A stretch of DNA of 64,000 bases from Streptomyces sp. cf386 (GCF_900103585.1 NZ_FNHV01000001.1:79326-143325); one strand, 5' to 3'; shown: positions 52,310 through 62,338, counted from the stretch's first letter. The notes: generated from the sequence alone by a model not told the origin. Made by a program: numbers and translations.

Positions 52310-53710
52310 TCAGGAGCGGACCGGGCGGTCGAGGTCCGCCTCTCCCCATGAGTCAGCGAGCTTGTCCGGGACCGGGGCATCGGCCGCGGCAGCCTCGTCA
52401 TCCCGATCCGGCACGAAGACAACCTCTCCGTTCAGCACCTTCCTTGCACGCCCGGTGTCCAGGGCACCTTCCCAGCGGGAGACCGCGAAGGCTGCCACAC
52501 AGTTGCCGAGGAGGTTGGTGGCCACGCGCATCGAGTCCATGATGCGGTCCACGCCGAGGAGAAGGGCGACGGCGCCGGCGGGGATCACGCCGAGCGCGGA
52601 AGCAGTCGCCGAGAGGGCGAGGAACGCCGAACCAGGCACGCCCGCCATGCCCTTGCTGGTGAGCATGAGCATCAGCACGACGGTCACCTGCTGGCCCAGG
52701 GTGAGGTCGACACCCACCGCCTGCGCGATGAACAGCGTCGCTACCGACAGATAGATCGAGGCACCGTCGAGGTTGAAGGAGTAGCCGGTGGGCACCACGA
52801 GGCCCACCGCATCGTCACGACACCCGGCATGACGCAGTTTCTGCATCATGCGGGGCATCACGGTCTCACTGGAAGCGGTGCCGAGGGCGAGCACCATCTC
52901 CTCGCGGGTGTAGCGGACGAACTTCCACAGACTCAGCCCGGTGAACGCCTTCAACGCCACCGCGAGCAACAGAAGGAACAGGGCCGCGACGGCGTAGCAG
53001 ACGCCGATGAGCTTGCCGTACGTCGACATCACACCCAGCCCGTACTGGCCGACCAGGTGCGCGGTGGCGCCGAAGACCGCGACGGGTGCGAGTTTCATGA
53101 CGAAGCCGACGATCGCGAAAACGACGTCCTGCGCCTGCTCGATGGCCGGGAGGATCGCGGGTACCCGCGTGTGCCCCAGGTGGAGCAGGGCCGCGCCCAC
53201 CAGGCAGGCCAGCACCAGCACTTGAAGCAGTGAGTTCTCGGCAAAGGCCCCCACCGCGCTCTCGGGCAGGGAGTGCAAGATGAATTCGCCGGTCGACGGC
53301 AGCGAGCCACCACCGGTCTTCTCATCGACTGCGGAAGCGTCCAGCTTGGACGGGTCCACGTTCATTCCCGCACCGGGCTGCACAAGATTGCCCGCGAGCA
53401 GCCCGATGAGAAGTGCGAACGTCGTCGCCACCTCGAACCACACCAGGGCCTTGAGGCCGATGCGCCCAAAGGCCCGCAGATTGCCGGCCTTGGCTATGCC
53501 GGTGACCACCACACAGAACACGAGCGGCGCGATGACCGCCTTGATGAGCCGCACGAAGCCATCACCGAGCGGCTGAGCCGCAGTGCCCACATCGGGCCAG
53601 AGCCGCCCGACGGCGACTCCGAGGGTCAGGGCGATGGCGACCTGCGTGAACAGCGAGGTGCGTATAAGACGTGCGGCGCGTCGAGGCAGGGACGGTGCGG
53701 ACAGCGGCAC
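52310..53710 (-). CDS. DctA/GltP-type dicarboxylate-cation symporter
   Basis: The 466-aa protein has the DAACS fold: helices from LFTQVAIALTLGVAVGRLWP, the HP1 hairpin segment GTASSETVMPRMM, the unwound helix motif VVPTGYSFNLDGASIY and VATNLLGN near the end. It imports C4-dicarboxylates or glutamate/aspartate with Na+ or H+. GTG at 53710 with GGAGG 6 nt upstream is preferred. ATGs at 53740-53758 would put an operator-like palindrome inside the gene. Confidence 0.85.
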   Translation of the reverse strand: MPLSAPSLPRRAARLIRTSLFTQVAIALTLGVAVGRLWPDVGTAAQPLGDGFVRLIKAVIAPLVFCVVVTGIAKAGNLRAFGRIGLKALVWFEVATTFALLIGLLAGNLVQPGAGMNVDPSKLDASAVDEKTGGGSLPSTGEFILHSLPESAVGAFAENSLLQVLVLACLVGAALLHLGHTRVPAILPAIEQAQDVVFAIVGFVMKLAPVAVFGATAHLVGQYGLGVMSTYGKLIGVCYAVAALFLLLLAVALKAFTGLSLWKFVRYTREEMVLALGTASSETVMPRMMQKLRHAGCRDDAVGLVVPTGYSFNLDGASIYLSVATLFIAQAVGVDLTLGQQVTVVLMLMLTSKGMAGVPGSAFLALSATASALGVIPAGAVALLLGVDRIMDSMRVATNLLGNCVAAFAVSRWEGALDTGRARKVLNGEVVFVPDRDDEAAAADAPVPDKLADSWGEADLDRPVRS

Positions 53711-53728
53711 GGGCTTCCTCCGATCCAA

Positions 53729-53749
53729 AGATTCCGACATGCGGAATCT
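53729..53749. promoter_or_regulatory. palindrome upstream of the DctA-like gene
   Basis: AGATTCCG (53729-53736) and CGGAATCT (53742-53749) are perfect 8-bp arms around ACATG, 20-40 bp before the GTG at 53710. The TTCCG-CGGAA form is seen with IclR-type regulators. It is a good operator candidate. Confidence 0.55.
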
Positions 53750-54344
53750 CATTTCCATTGTGCGCTCGCCACTATGGTCCAAGTCACGACTTCGAAGAAG
53801 CCCACGAACACGACCCGGGCAGATATTGGATGTTCGTCCAACACCCCTCATCGGGGCGATGGATCATCGCCGTTGGCGCGCTCGAAGACTGTGAGAGCTT
53901 CGACAGGCGAGCCTCAAAGGACTCGGTGTTCGGCAGGCCGCACCCCACCCACACATCGCCCAGACAGCCGCGTCCGCACGACCCCTTGCAGCGCTTCAAA
54001 TCACCACCGCCGAAGCCATTGACGTCTCTTTCCCGTCGCCGGTCATCGCGGAGGGCAGATGTGCGGACGAGACGTGGCCGTTGGGGTAGCCACAGGCACT
54101 CTTGGATCTCCACCGGCCAAGTCGGTGGGTGGTCTGCGGGGCCGCAGCGGCCCCTTGCCCGATCACCGTGTATGAGCGGGCGCCAGCCACTACCGCGGAC
54201 GCCGCGATCAGCACCACGCTCACGAACGGATGACGTACTCCCCGCCCTGCGACGCTACAAGATCACGCGACTCCGCAACGGCCCTGCGCCGGAACCTGCC
54301 ATGCTGAGCAGGTTCGATTCGATCCTCACACCTTGGAGGTTCTG
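53750..54344. other. intergenic, no gene recognised
   Basis: The 600 bp between the divergent DctA-like and LLM genes have lower GC than the flanks and short open frames with no known protein. They presumably hold both promoters. TTGGAGG at 54333-54339 is the ribosome site of the LLM gene. Confidence 0.4.
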
Positions 54345-55406
54345 ATGCGTGCAGGCGTCGTTGTCGCCGCGCAGCCCGGTGTGGAGGACCTCGCCGTGCG
54401 GGCCGAGGAGTTGGGCTTGCACAGCTTCTGGGTCAACGACACCCCGATGGTCCACGGCGACCCCTTCGTCGCCTTGAGCCTGTGTGCGAAGGCCACCAGC
54501 CGCATCAGGCTCGGCATCGGCGTGACCTCACCGGCGCTGCGCTCGGCCCCGGCCGCCGCGAGCGGGCTCGCCAGCCTCAACGCCCTTGCACCGGGCCGGA
54601 TCATCTGCGGAGTCGGCACCGGAAACACCGCCCGGCGCACCCTGGGCATGCGGCCGACCACGGCGGCCGGGCTGGAGAACTTCACCGTCGCACTGCAGGA
54701 CCTGTGCGCCGGACGTTCGACCGAGTACCGCGAAGGTGACCGGGTCCGCGACATCCGGTTCCTGCACGCCGGGGCGCATGTGAACACCGCCGACCCGATC
54801 GAGTTCGTCGTGGCCGCGCTGCTCGGACCGAAGGCCGCCGCCGTCGCCGGCCGCCGCGGCACCGGCCTCATCTCCTTCGGCCTGCTGGACCCCACCGCCT
54901 GGCACACGCTGCACGACACCCGCCGCCAGGCCGCCCAGGGCACGGCCCCCGACTCCCACACGGACTCCTACGTGGTCACCTCGCTCCACCTACTCGACGA
55001 GGACGAGGACCCCCAGGGCGACGCGGCCCGGGACGCGACGGGCCACCTCGTCCTGTCGCTGCTGGCCTTCGCCGCCGACACAGGCGCCGACACAGCCGCC
55101 CTCGCCGAGCAACTCGGCCCCGAGGAACGCGAGGCGGTGCGGCGGCTCCTCGACCGGCGCGGCACTACCGCCACCGCGCCGGACCGGCACACCAAGCTCT
55201 ACCCCAACTACCTCGGACGCATCGCACCGCAGGACCGGGACCTGGTTCTGCCCTCGCTGATGAACACCCTGGCCCTGGTCGGCACCCGCGACGACCTCCT
55301 CGCCCGCATCACCACCCTGGAACAGGCCGGCGTCGACGAACTCCTCATCCAGCCGGTGATCGACCCACCCACCGAGATGGCCCAGCTCGCGAAACTCCTC
55401 ACCTGA
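54345..55406 (+). CDS. LLM-class flavin-dependent oxidoreductase
   Basis: The 353-aa protein has the luciferase-like (bacterial luciferase/F420) TIM barrel: AEELGLHSFWVNDTP near the N-terminus, RIRLGIGVTSPALRS, and GRIICGVGTGNTARRTLG. Members oxidise small molecules with FMNH2 or F420. TTGGAGG sits 5 nt before the ATG at 54345. It overlaps the end of the convergent small Cys-rich ORF by 8 bp. Substrate not evident. Confidence 0.85.
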   Translation: MRAGVVVAAQPGVEDLAVRAEELGLHSFWVNDTPMVHGDPFVALSLCAKATSRIRLGIGVTSPALRSAPAAASGLASLNALAPGRIICGVGTGNTARRTLGMRPTTAAGLENFTVALQDLCAGRSTEYREGDRVRDIRFLHAGAHVNTADPIEFVVAALLGPKAAAVAGRRGTGLISFGLLDPTAWHTLHDTRRQAAQGTAPDSHTDSYVVTSLHLLDEDEDPQGDAARDATGHLVLSLLAFAADTGADTAALAEQLGPEEREAVRRLLDRRGTTATAPDRHTKLYPNYLGRIAPQDRDLVLPSLMNTLALVGTRDDLLARITTLEQAGVDELLIQPVIDPPTEMAQLAKLLT

Positions 55407-55659
55407 GCCGACCCGCCTGCCGCACGTCCTTGACCTGTACTTTTCTACCGTGCGCCGATACCTCCCCGTCCCCACCACACACGAGGAAGTGGCACACATG
55501 GCCTCCGATGCTGTAGCGGCTGGCTCTTGCAGAGCAAGCGCGGCAACTCGACACCTTCGCGCCCGTCGGTTCCGCCCCACATCGCGAAGTCCCGTAGGTG
55601 CACCCACAAGGCTGGGCCGCGCTTCCCGGCCCAGAGCACTGAATGTGTTTGGCATTCAT
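55399..55659 (-). CDS. 86-aa cysteine-rich protein
   Basis: The ATG at 55659 has AGGGGG upstream. The 86-residue product has eight Cys arranged as single Cys, CxC, single, SCRAC (CxxC) and CHFLVC-like (CxnC) with nearby His, which suggests one or two zinc-ribbon sites. I do not recognise the family. It lies directly beside an integrase remnant, so it may be cargo of a lost mobile element. Confidence 0.45.
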   Translation of the reverse strand: MNAKHIQCSGPGSAAQPCGCTYGTSRCGAEPTGAKVSSCRACSARASRYSIGGHVCHFLVCGGDGEVSAHGRKVQVKDVRQAGRLR

Positions 55660-55994
55660 GACGTCCCCCTGCCTTTGTGTCGTGTGCTGCCTGAACCCGA
55701 TGCACGTGCCCTTCGCGCCCCGGGCCGGCCGTCCTCTGCCGCAGCGGCTTGTAGCCCCGTCCGCTCCGAGCGTGGCCTCAATGCCGCCTCGGGCAATCCA
55801 GGAGGCGGCGGGATGCCGAACAGTTCCCCGAAGGAAGCCGGCGCGTTCTCCCAATCCACTTCCAGGGCAAAACCGTAGGTGTCCAGCGTCTCCGCGAGCG
55901 TGCCATGCCTCATGCGAGCCTGAAAACTCCGGGGTGGCACTCCAGCAGCGATCAACACAGCGTCCATGAAGTCCGGCAGGTCCCGGAAGGTGGC
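55656..55994 (-). pseudogene. C-terminal remnant of a tyrosine recombinase (integrase)
   Basis: The minus frame DFMDAVLIAAGVPPRSFQARMRHGTLAETLDTYGFALEVDWENAPASFGELFGIP keeps the end of a phage/plasmid integrase: the His-containing helix (MRHG) and the nucleophile Tyr in ETLDTYG. The preceding catalytic Arg region and the N-terminal domain are absent. It marks the scar of an integrated element. Confidence 0.65.
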
Positions 55995-56095
55995 CGTGGG
56001 GGGGCATGACCCTCTTGGCGCGCAGAAGAAGGCATGGAGGCGGTGGCCAGTGCGGGGGCAGTCAGCGATCCAGGCCAAGGAGGTGGGCGACCTGC

Positions 56096-56290
56096 CCCAG
56101 GTTCCTCACAGTCGCTTTTGCCGCCGATGAATGGACCGGCGAACCCGAAAACCGCGAACCCAGCAAACTTGCCCAGGTTCGGTGGGTCGAAGCCGACGCC
56201 ATTCCCGACGACTTCGTGGACACCACTGCCAGTGCACTCCACCGCTACCTGGGCGGGGGCCAGGAAGTCTCCCTCGACGGGTGGCGATAG
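56096..56290 (+). pseudogene. C-terminal remnant of a NUDIX hydrolase
   Basis: The reading LTVAFAADEWTGEPENREPSKLAQVRWVEADAIPDDFVDTTASALHRYL...SLDGWR is the last 60 residues of a NUDIX protein. The NUDIX box and start are lost. The stop TAG at 56288-56290 is followed in the same frame by the first TPR helix of the next remnant. Confidence 0.65.
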
Positions 56291-58683
56291 ACCGGTGATC
56301 ACCGCACCGCGCTGAGCCTGTACGAGCAGGCAGTCGCGGACCGGCAACGCGAGCGTGGTCCGGACCACCCCGACACGCTGACCAGTCGCGGCTGGCTGGC
56401 CTCGGCACACAGGGACTCGGGCGACCCGCGCACGGCGGTCGCCCTGTACGGGGATGTGGTCGCCGACCGGACACGGGTGCAGGGTGCCGACCACCCGGAC
56501 ACCCTGCGCAGCCGCCACGAGCTGGGCTGGGCACTGTCCGAGGCCGAAGGACCCGATGCAGCTCGGCGGGAGTTCGAGTTGCTGGCGGCGGACAGCGCTC
56601 GGGCGCAGGGGCCCGACCATCCCTCCACGCTCTTCTACCGCGACGACCTCGCGGAGGCCCACCGAAACCGGGCGGACTACGCTCGGGCAACCGACGCGTA
56701 CGAGGCGGTAATCGCCGACTACACCCGCGTCAGAGACAAAGATCATCCGGAGACGCTGCGGGCCCGGGCGGCGCTGGCCTACACCTGGCAGCTGGCGGGG
56801 GACCACCAGCGTTCGATACGGGAGCGCCAGACCCTGGTCGCGGACCGGACAAGGGTGCAGGGCAGCTGGCATCCGGCGACACTCACCGCTCGGGCCAACC
56901 TGGCCTTCGCTCATCGTGCGGCGTCCGAGTTTCCGGCCGCGATCGGGCTCTTCGAGGATGTGTTGCGGGATCGTCGCGCCATCCTGGGCCCCGAGCATCC
57001 TGAGGTCTTCGCCACACGCGAAGCTCTAGCCCGCACACTGCAGTGGGCCGACCGCCATACCCGCGCGGTCCGGGAACTGAAGTCACTGCACGCGGACATG
57101 GAAGGGTTCCTCGGCCCGGACAACCCGCGGGTGCTCAGCGTCCGGCTCGCTCTCGGCCGGGTGTACGCCGAGGAGTACCGCCTGGAGCAGGCCCTGGAGC
57201 TCTACGAGCCCCTGGCCGAGGACTACGAGCGGCTCTACGGTCCCGACCACCCCATGACCCTCGTCGTACGACTGTGGATAGGTGCCGCGTACCGTGCGGC
57301 CGCACGGTACGACCGGGCAGGCGAGGTGTTCGACGCACTGATCGACGACCACACCCGCATTCAGGGCCCGGACCATCCGGACACGCTGAATGTCAGGAGC
57401 TGGCGAGCCCTCGCCTTCCGGGATGCCGAGCAGCACAAGCAGGCGATCACGGCGTACCAGGAACTGATCGACGACCGCACCCGTCTCCTCGGCCCGGATG
57501 CCCCAGACACCCTGCACGACCGCAACGGGTTGGCGCCGGCCCGGCTGGACGACCGCGACCACGCGGGCGCGATCGCCGAATTCACCGGACTGCTCGATGA
57601 CCGGCGCGGGCTCCTGGGGACGATGCCCCAGACACCATTCTGATGCTGGAGAACCTGGCAGACGCCTGTTCGGCGGACGGGCAGCATGACCGCGCCATCG
57701 CTTCGTACGAAGAGGCGGTCGAAGCATGGACCCGGAAGTGGGGAGCCGCACATCCGCGCACCCTGCGCTCGCGGCGGGACCTTGCGATGGTCCAGCGAGC
57801 GGCGGGTCGGCACCGGTCGTCGCTCGGCACGCTGGAAGCCCTGATCGGAGAGCGCGAGCGCGCCGACGGGCCCAATCACGCCGCCGTGCTGTCCCTCCGC
57901 TACGACGTGGTCGCGGGGCACAACGCTGCGGGCGACCATGTCCGGGCCGCGGAACTCGCCGAGCAACTGCTGACCGACACCGCCCGAGTGCGCGGCCGCG
58001 GCCATATCACCACGCTGAACACCCGCATGCAGTTGACGAACGCGTGGCGACAGTCTGGCCAGTACCAGCGAGCCATGGTCGGGTACGAGACCTTGGTGGA
58101 GGAGTACACACGGTTCCACGGCCAGGAGCACACCGGGACACTCGCAGCCAGGAGACTTCAGGGGTTCTGCTTCTCCGAGCGGCTCGACTGCGAGCAAGCC
58201 ATAACCCTCGGTCAGGCGCTGGTGAACGACCGCATCCGCATCCAGGGCGCCGAGCATCCCGACGTCCTGCATGAGCGGCGCAACGTGGCCCGTTGGCGGG
58301 AGTGGGCCGACGACCGTGCGGGAGCACTGCAGGACTTGGACCTTCTGCTGCGAGACCACGAACAGATACTGGGCGCCGAGCATCCCGACACCCTCGACGT
58401 CCGTGGCGCTGTCGCCTGGACCATGCTGGGGGAATCCACGGCCGTTCGTGCCGTTGGGGAGTGCACGACGCTGTTGGAGGATGTCACCTTCTCCACCCGA
58501 CTACTGCCGACCGACACCGACTATCCGCAGCGGGTCCTGGATCACCGCCTGGTCAACATCGACGCCGACTGGCTCTACCGCGGCAGCCGCCGCACCCGGC
58601 TCCACCCTTCGGGTGCCCACTCCGACTTCCTCCGTCCGGAATCCGCCCACCTCCTGCTGACACTGGCGGAACACTCCCGCTGA
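56291..58683 (+). pseudogene. TPR-repeat protein, start lost and one frameshift
   Basis: About 16-18 degenerate 42-residue TPR_10-type units (pattern G-DHPDTL-R--LA---...-A-----L--DR-RV-G) run through this stretch. The frame opens directly after the NUDIX stop with no start codon for the first units; the first usable one is GTG 56456. After a GGGG run at 57616-57619 the continuation DDAPDTILMLENLADACS is in the next frame, so one base is missing. The two parts (395 and 346 codons) are halves of one protein, perhaps the end of an NB-ARC/TPR regulator. Confidence 0.75.
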
Positions 58684-58774
58684 CCGACATCGGTCAGAGG
58701 CTGAGCACCGCCCACGGCACGATGTCGACGCCTTCCACCTGCTCGGCGGGACATCGTCGAGACGGTGTCCCGCC
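58680..58774. terminator. two hairpins after the TPR gene
   Basis: CTGACCGA/TCGGTCAG (58680-58697, loop CA) overlaps the TPR stop codon. GGCGGGACA/TGTCCCGCC (58745-58753 with 58766-58774) follows. Both can serve the plus strand and the convergent dehydrogenase gene. Confidence 0.7.
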
Positions 58775-58914
58775 AAGTGCAACACCGCGACTCTGTTGGT
58801 GATCTTGTATGGGTGCTGACGGGAGGGCCGTGGGATGATTCGCTGCGGGCGTGCGGGGACAGTGAGCGTCCTCACCCACATCACCACCACCTTGGCGTCC
58901 GCCCTGTCCAGCCC

Positions 58915-60063
58915 TTACGCCGCGAGCGCGTGACCGGGATGCAGGACGACCTTGGTGTAGCCCTCGATCCGCTGGTCGAACTTCTCGTACGCGCTCGGTG
59001 CCTCCTCCAGCGGCAGTTCGTGGGAGACCACGAAACTGGGCCTGGCGCGCCCCGCGATGATCAGGTCACGCAACTGGCGGTTGTACTGCTTGACGTTGCA
59101 CTGACCGGTGCCCATCCGCTGGCCCTTCTCGAACATCCTGCCGATGGAGACCAACAGTTGACCGTGCTTGGCGTTCTCGTCGGGTCCGCCCGGGTCGGAC
59201 GGCACATACAGGCCCGGTACGCCAAGCATGCCCGTCGGCCGCACCGTCTCGACGAGCGTGTTGAGGACGACGGCGGGCTCCTCGTGGCTCGCGTCGTGCG
59301 CCTGAGCCTGGTAGCCGACGGCGTCGACGCCCTTGTCTGTACCCTCACCGCCGGTCTGTTCCTTGATCTGCGCGGCCGGGTCGCCCTTGGTGAAGTCGAT
59401 CGGGATGGCTCCGATCTCCTCGGCTTTGGCGAGCCGCTCGGGCACCCGGTCCACGGAGAACACCTTCGACGCACCGCGCAGCAACGCGGAATACGCGGCC
59501 ATCAGCCCGACCGGGCCGGCACCGAAGACGGCCACGCTCTCTCCCGGGGTCACCTGAGCGAGCTCGCATCCGTGGTAGCCGGTCGGGAAGATGTCGGCGA
59601 GCAACACGAAATCGGTCTCGAAGTTGTTCGGCGGCAGCTTCAGACAGTTGAAATCGGCGAAAGGCACCCGCAGCAGCTCTGCCTGTCCGCCCGTGTACGG
59701 GCCCATAGCCACATAGCCATAGGCTCCACCGGCAAATCCCGGATTCACCGTGAGGCAGAAGCCGGTCCTCCCAGCCAAGCAGTTCTTGCAGAATCCGCAG
59801 GCGACGTTGAACGGCATGACAACGCGGTCACCCTTCGACAGAGAGGTCACACCCGCGCCGACTTCCTCGACGATGCCGAGGTTCTCATGCCCGAAGACGA
59901 TGCCCGACTCGGCCGCCGTGCGGCCCTCGTACATGTGCAGATCGGATCCGCAGATAGCGGTCGACGTGACCCGTACAAGCACGTCGTTTGGATGCTGGAT
60001 CTGCGGATCGTCGACGTCCCTGACAGCGACACTGAAGGGCTTCTCGTAGACAACGGCCTTCAC
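58915..60063 (-). CDS. formaldehyde-dehydrogenase-type zinc alcohol dehydrogenase
   Basis: The 382-aa MDR enzyme has CGSDLHMYEGR and GHENLGIVEEVG (catalytic zinc), the structural zinc loop CGFCKNCLAGRTGFC, GAGPVGLMAAYSALLRGA for NAD, and the insert VNPGFAGGAYGYVAMGPYTGGQAELLRVPFADFNCLKLP of the glutathione-independent formaldehyde dehydrogenase group. GTG at 60063 is set by a full anti-SD match, GGAGGTGATCC. It probably oxidises formaldehyde or a small aldehyde/alcohol. Confidence 0.85.
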   Translation of the reverse strand: MKAVVYEKPFSVAVRDVDDPQIQHPNDVLVRVTSTAICGSDLHMYEGRTAAESGIVFGHENLGIVEEVGAGVTSLSKGDRVVMPFNVACGFCKNCLAGRTGFCLTVNPGFAGGAYGYVAMGPYTGGQAELLRVPFADFNCLKLPPNNFETDFVLLADIFPTGYHGCELAQVTPGESVAVFGAGPVGLMAAYSALLRGASKVFSVDRVPERLAKAEEIGAIPIDFTKGDPAAQIKEQTGGEGTDKGVDAVGYQAQAHDASHEEPAVVLNTLVETVRPTGMLGVPGLYVPSDPGGPDENAKHGQLLVSIGRMFEKGQRMGTGQCNVKQYNRQLRDLIIAGRARPSFVVSHELPLEEAPSAYEKFDQRIEGYTKVVLHPGHALAA

Positions 60064-60355
60064 CTGGATCACCTCCGCGTCGAACGCCGGGCAACGACGA
60101 GCCGCACCGATCGCGACCCTGGCCAGGAGAACAGGCAACGAGGCGGAGCCCCCGGTCCGTGTCGTAACCCAGGCGCCCTTGTTTCTCTGGATACTTCCAG
60201 GGAACGCCCCTGAACCATGCGCTGCAACCCGCGCCAGTCGGGAATCCCGACGTCGAGTAACACTCTGCACGCACCACATCACCGAGGGAGACAAGGCGGG
60301 CTCGCTCCCGAGGCCTGACCGTCGAGGACGACGAGTGAGGGCTGTGGACGCAGCG

Positions 60356-60406
60356 GATCTGAAGGACCGGACAGAGTCGCAATCACAATGTACGGTCCTT
60401 CAGATC
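60356..60406. repeat. perfect 14-bp inverted repeat
   Basis: GATCTGAAGGACCG (60356-60369) and CGGTCCTTCAGATC (60393-60406) are exact complements 23 bp apart. The right arm overlaps the end of the DUF2637-type ORF. It could be a terminator, an element end or a site for a recombinase or regulator. No T-run. The 290 bp to its left hold no gene. Confidence 0.85.
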
Positions 60407-60868
60407 ACCGTTGAAAACCGCCCACCCATCCGAACGCTCGATTTCTTCAGGACAGTCGTGTTGTGATCGAGGTTGCCACTCTTCTATTCCTTCACGCACA
60501 AGAGATGCTCCTCCCGGTGAAGAAACCACGATCCCGAACAGAAAGACCATCCAGACGACGCACCGCGCCCGTCGGCCACGCCACTCGGCGGGTTTGAGCA
60601 AGCCAGCCGTGGCCAGCAACAGCAGCCCGTCCACAGAGAAGGGCCACAACGCGGCCGTCACCACGTCTGCCCCGCCCTGCAGAGCGAACTCCCGCTGGTG
60701 CACATACGAAACGTAGACTGCGGCCCCTGCGACGACCAGACCGCACAGGAGCCGCGCCCAGGCATCCAGATCAAGCCCTCGGCGAGCAGCTCGGCTGACA
60801 CCGAAGCCCTCCTCCGGCCGCTTCACCGAGCGGTCGCCCCCGCCCGGCGCGTTGCACATCCATTGCAC
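60383..60868 (-). CDS. truncated DUF2637-type membrane protein
   Basis: The core WARLLCGLVVAGAAVYVSYVHQREFALQGG and ALWPFSVDGLLLLATAGLLKP resembles DUF2637/SpdB-type proteins of actinomycete conjugative elements, with three or four helices. At 161 residues it is short. Family members usually carry a long cytoplasmic C-terminus, and here the frame ends in the inverted repeat. The start is uncertain. Likely a relic of an integrative element. Confidence 0.55.
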   Translation of the reverse strand: MQWMCNAPGGGDRSVKRPEEGFGVSRAARRGLDLDAWARLLCGLVVAGAAVYVSYVHQREFALQGGADVVTAALWPFSVDGLLLLATAGLLKPAEWRGRRARCVVWMVFLFGIVVSSPGGASLVREGIEEWQPRSQHDCPEEIERSDGWAVFNGDLKDRTL

Positions 60869-60949
60869 ACTCGGCCGGGAACTCCCGGGAAATGGAGGGA
60901 AACATTCCGCAGCCGTCTCCGAAACTGCCCTGCTCAGCAGGGGTGCAGG

Positions 60950-62338
60950 TCAGGCCCAGGCTGCCACTGGCACGAACGAACTGTCCTGCCGGAACTGATC
61001 CGTCCCGTCCGACCGGTCCACCCGCAGCTGGTAGCTGTAGTGCCGCAGGTAGTACCCGGGGTAGTTGTACGACTCGAAGCGGATCGATCCGCTCGCCGTG
61101 CCGGTGCGGGCGACGAACGTGGCGTCCTTGGCGAAGGTCGACGTCCCGTCGTTGGTGTCGAAGCGGGCCCGGAAGTCCCAATGCCGCAGGTACCTGCCGG
61201 AGGAATCGCGGAAGGAGTAGCCGTTCGCGTCGGCGAGGCCGGCCACGACCGTGAACGTCGAGGCCTGCTTCTCGCCGGTCGTGCTGGAGCTGGTCACCAC
61301 CGGGAGGTTGAGCAGCGAGGACTGCGTCTGCCAGTAGCGGGTGGAGTAGTTGGCCGACTGGAAGGAACGGGTGACGTTCTTCGCCAGGGTGGGGCCGCCG
61401 GAGACGGTCTCCTTGATGACGGTGAAGTGGCGGGCCGTTCCCGAGACGGCGGGCAGCGCGGCCGGGGCGGACCAGGTGGCGAAGGTGTCGTAGCTGTCGC
61501 TGTAGTAATAGGTGCCGTCGCCGTAGCCGTCGAAGAAGAGCCGCCAGGCGCCGTTGTCGAGTTGGACGAGGGCGGGGCCCTCGCGGTAGCTGCCCCAGCC
61601 GGCCCAGTTGCCCGTACGGGAGATCGTGTAGGGGCCGGTGAGGTTCGACGCGGTCGCGTACTCGATGTACTTCGTCGTCTCGTTCTTCGTGAAGGCGTGG
61701 TAGGTGGAGCCGATCTTCACGATGAACGTGTCGATGTGGTTCGCGCCGATTCCGGACAGCGCCACCGGTGAACTCCACGCCGTCAGCGCGGAGTTCGTGG
61801 CCTTGAGGAGGTACGGGGTGAAGATCCACTCGTCGTTGGTGGTCGAGCAGGACACGATGACGTTCACGCTGCCGTCGCTGTCCACGAACCACTCCGGCGC
61901 CCAGGCCCGGGACAGGTTGGCGATCGGGACCGTGTAGTCGTACAGGAACGTCCAGTTGACCCGGTCGCTGCTGCGCGCGAAGCCGATGGTGGTGCTGGTG
62001 TCCTGCCAGGTGTGGGTCGTGTAGGTGATGTAGTAGTAGCCGTTGGTGTGCTTGAAGATGCTCGCGTCGCGGATGCGGTTGCTCGGCGGCGTGTAGGCGG
62101 AGGCCTTGGCCAGGCGGAAGTCGGTGGCGTCGTCCGACTGATAGACGTTCACGGTCCCGTCGTTGCTGTTCAGGAACGGCACGATCGTGTAGCGGGTGGC
62201 CGAGCCGCTCGGCGGTGCGGCCGCCAGTGCCGTGCCGAGCAGGCCGGGGGCCTCGCCCAGGATCAGCGCCGAGGCGGGCACGGCGGCCATCGCGCGCAGC
62301 AGGGCTCGGCGGGACGGGGTGTGGGGACGTCTGGTCAC
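60950..62338 (-). CDS. secreted GH43-like glycosidase with AbfB domain
   Basis: The 462-aa precursor has a Tat-like signal (SRRALLRAMAAVPASALILG), a five-bladed propeller catalytic domain to about 315 (RDASIFKHTNGYYYITYTTH, RAWAPEWF, GSYREGPALVQLDNG with likely acidic catalytic residues) and a C-terminal AbfB/CBM42 module (SFQSANYSTRYW, RYLRHWDFRARFD, YYLRHYSYQLRVD). It should cleave arabinose or xylose units of plant hemicellulose outside the cell. The GTG at 62338 has AGGGAGAG upstream. Confidence 0.8.
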   Translation of the reverse strand: MTRRPHTPSRRALLRAMAAVPASALILGEAPGLLGTALAAAPPSGSATRYTIVPFLNSNDGTVNVYQSDDATDFRLAKASAYTPPSNRIRDASIFKHTNGYYYITYTTHTWQDTSTTIGFARSSDRVNWTFLYDYTVPIANLSRAWAPEWFVDSDGSVNVIVSCSTTNDEWIFTPYLLKATNSALTAWSSPVALSGIGANHIDTFIVKIGSTYHAFTKNETTKYIEYATASNLTGPYTISRTGNWAGWGSYREGPALVQLDNGAWRLFFDGYGDGTYYYSDSYDTFATWSAPAALPAVSGTARHFTVIKETVSGGPTLAKNVTRSFQSANYSTRYWQTQSSLLNLPVVTSSSTTGEKQASTFTVVAGLADANGYSFRDSSGRYLRHWDFRARFDTNDGTSTFAKDATFVARTGTASGSIRFESYNYPGYYLRHYSYQLRVDRSDGTDQFRQDSSFVPVAAWA

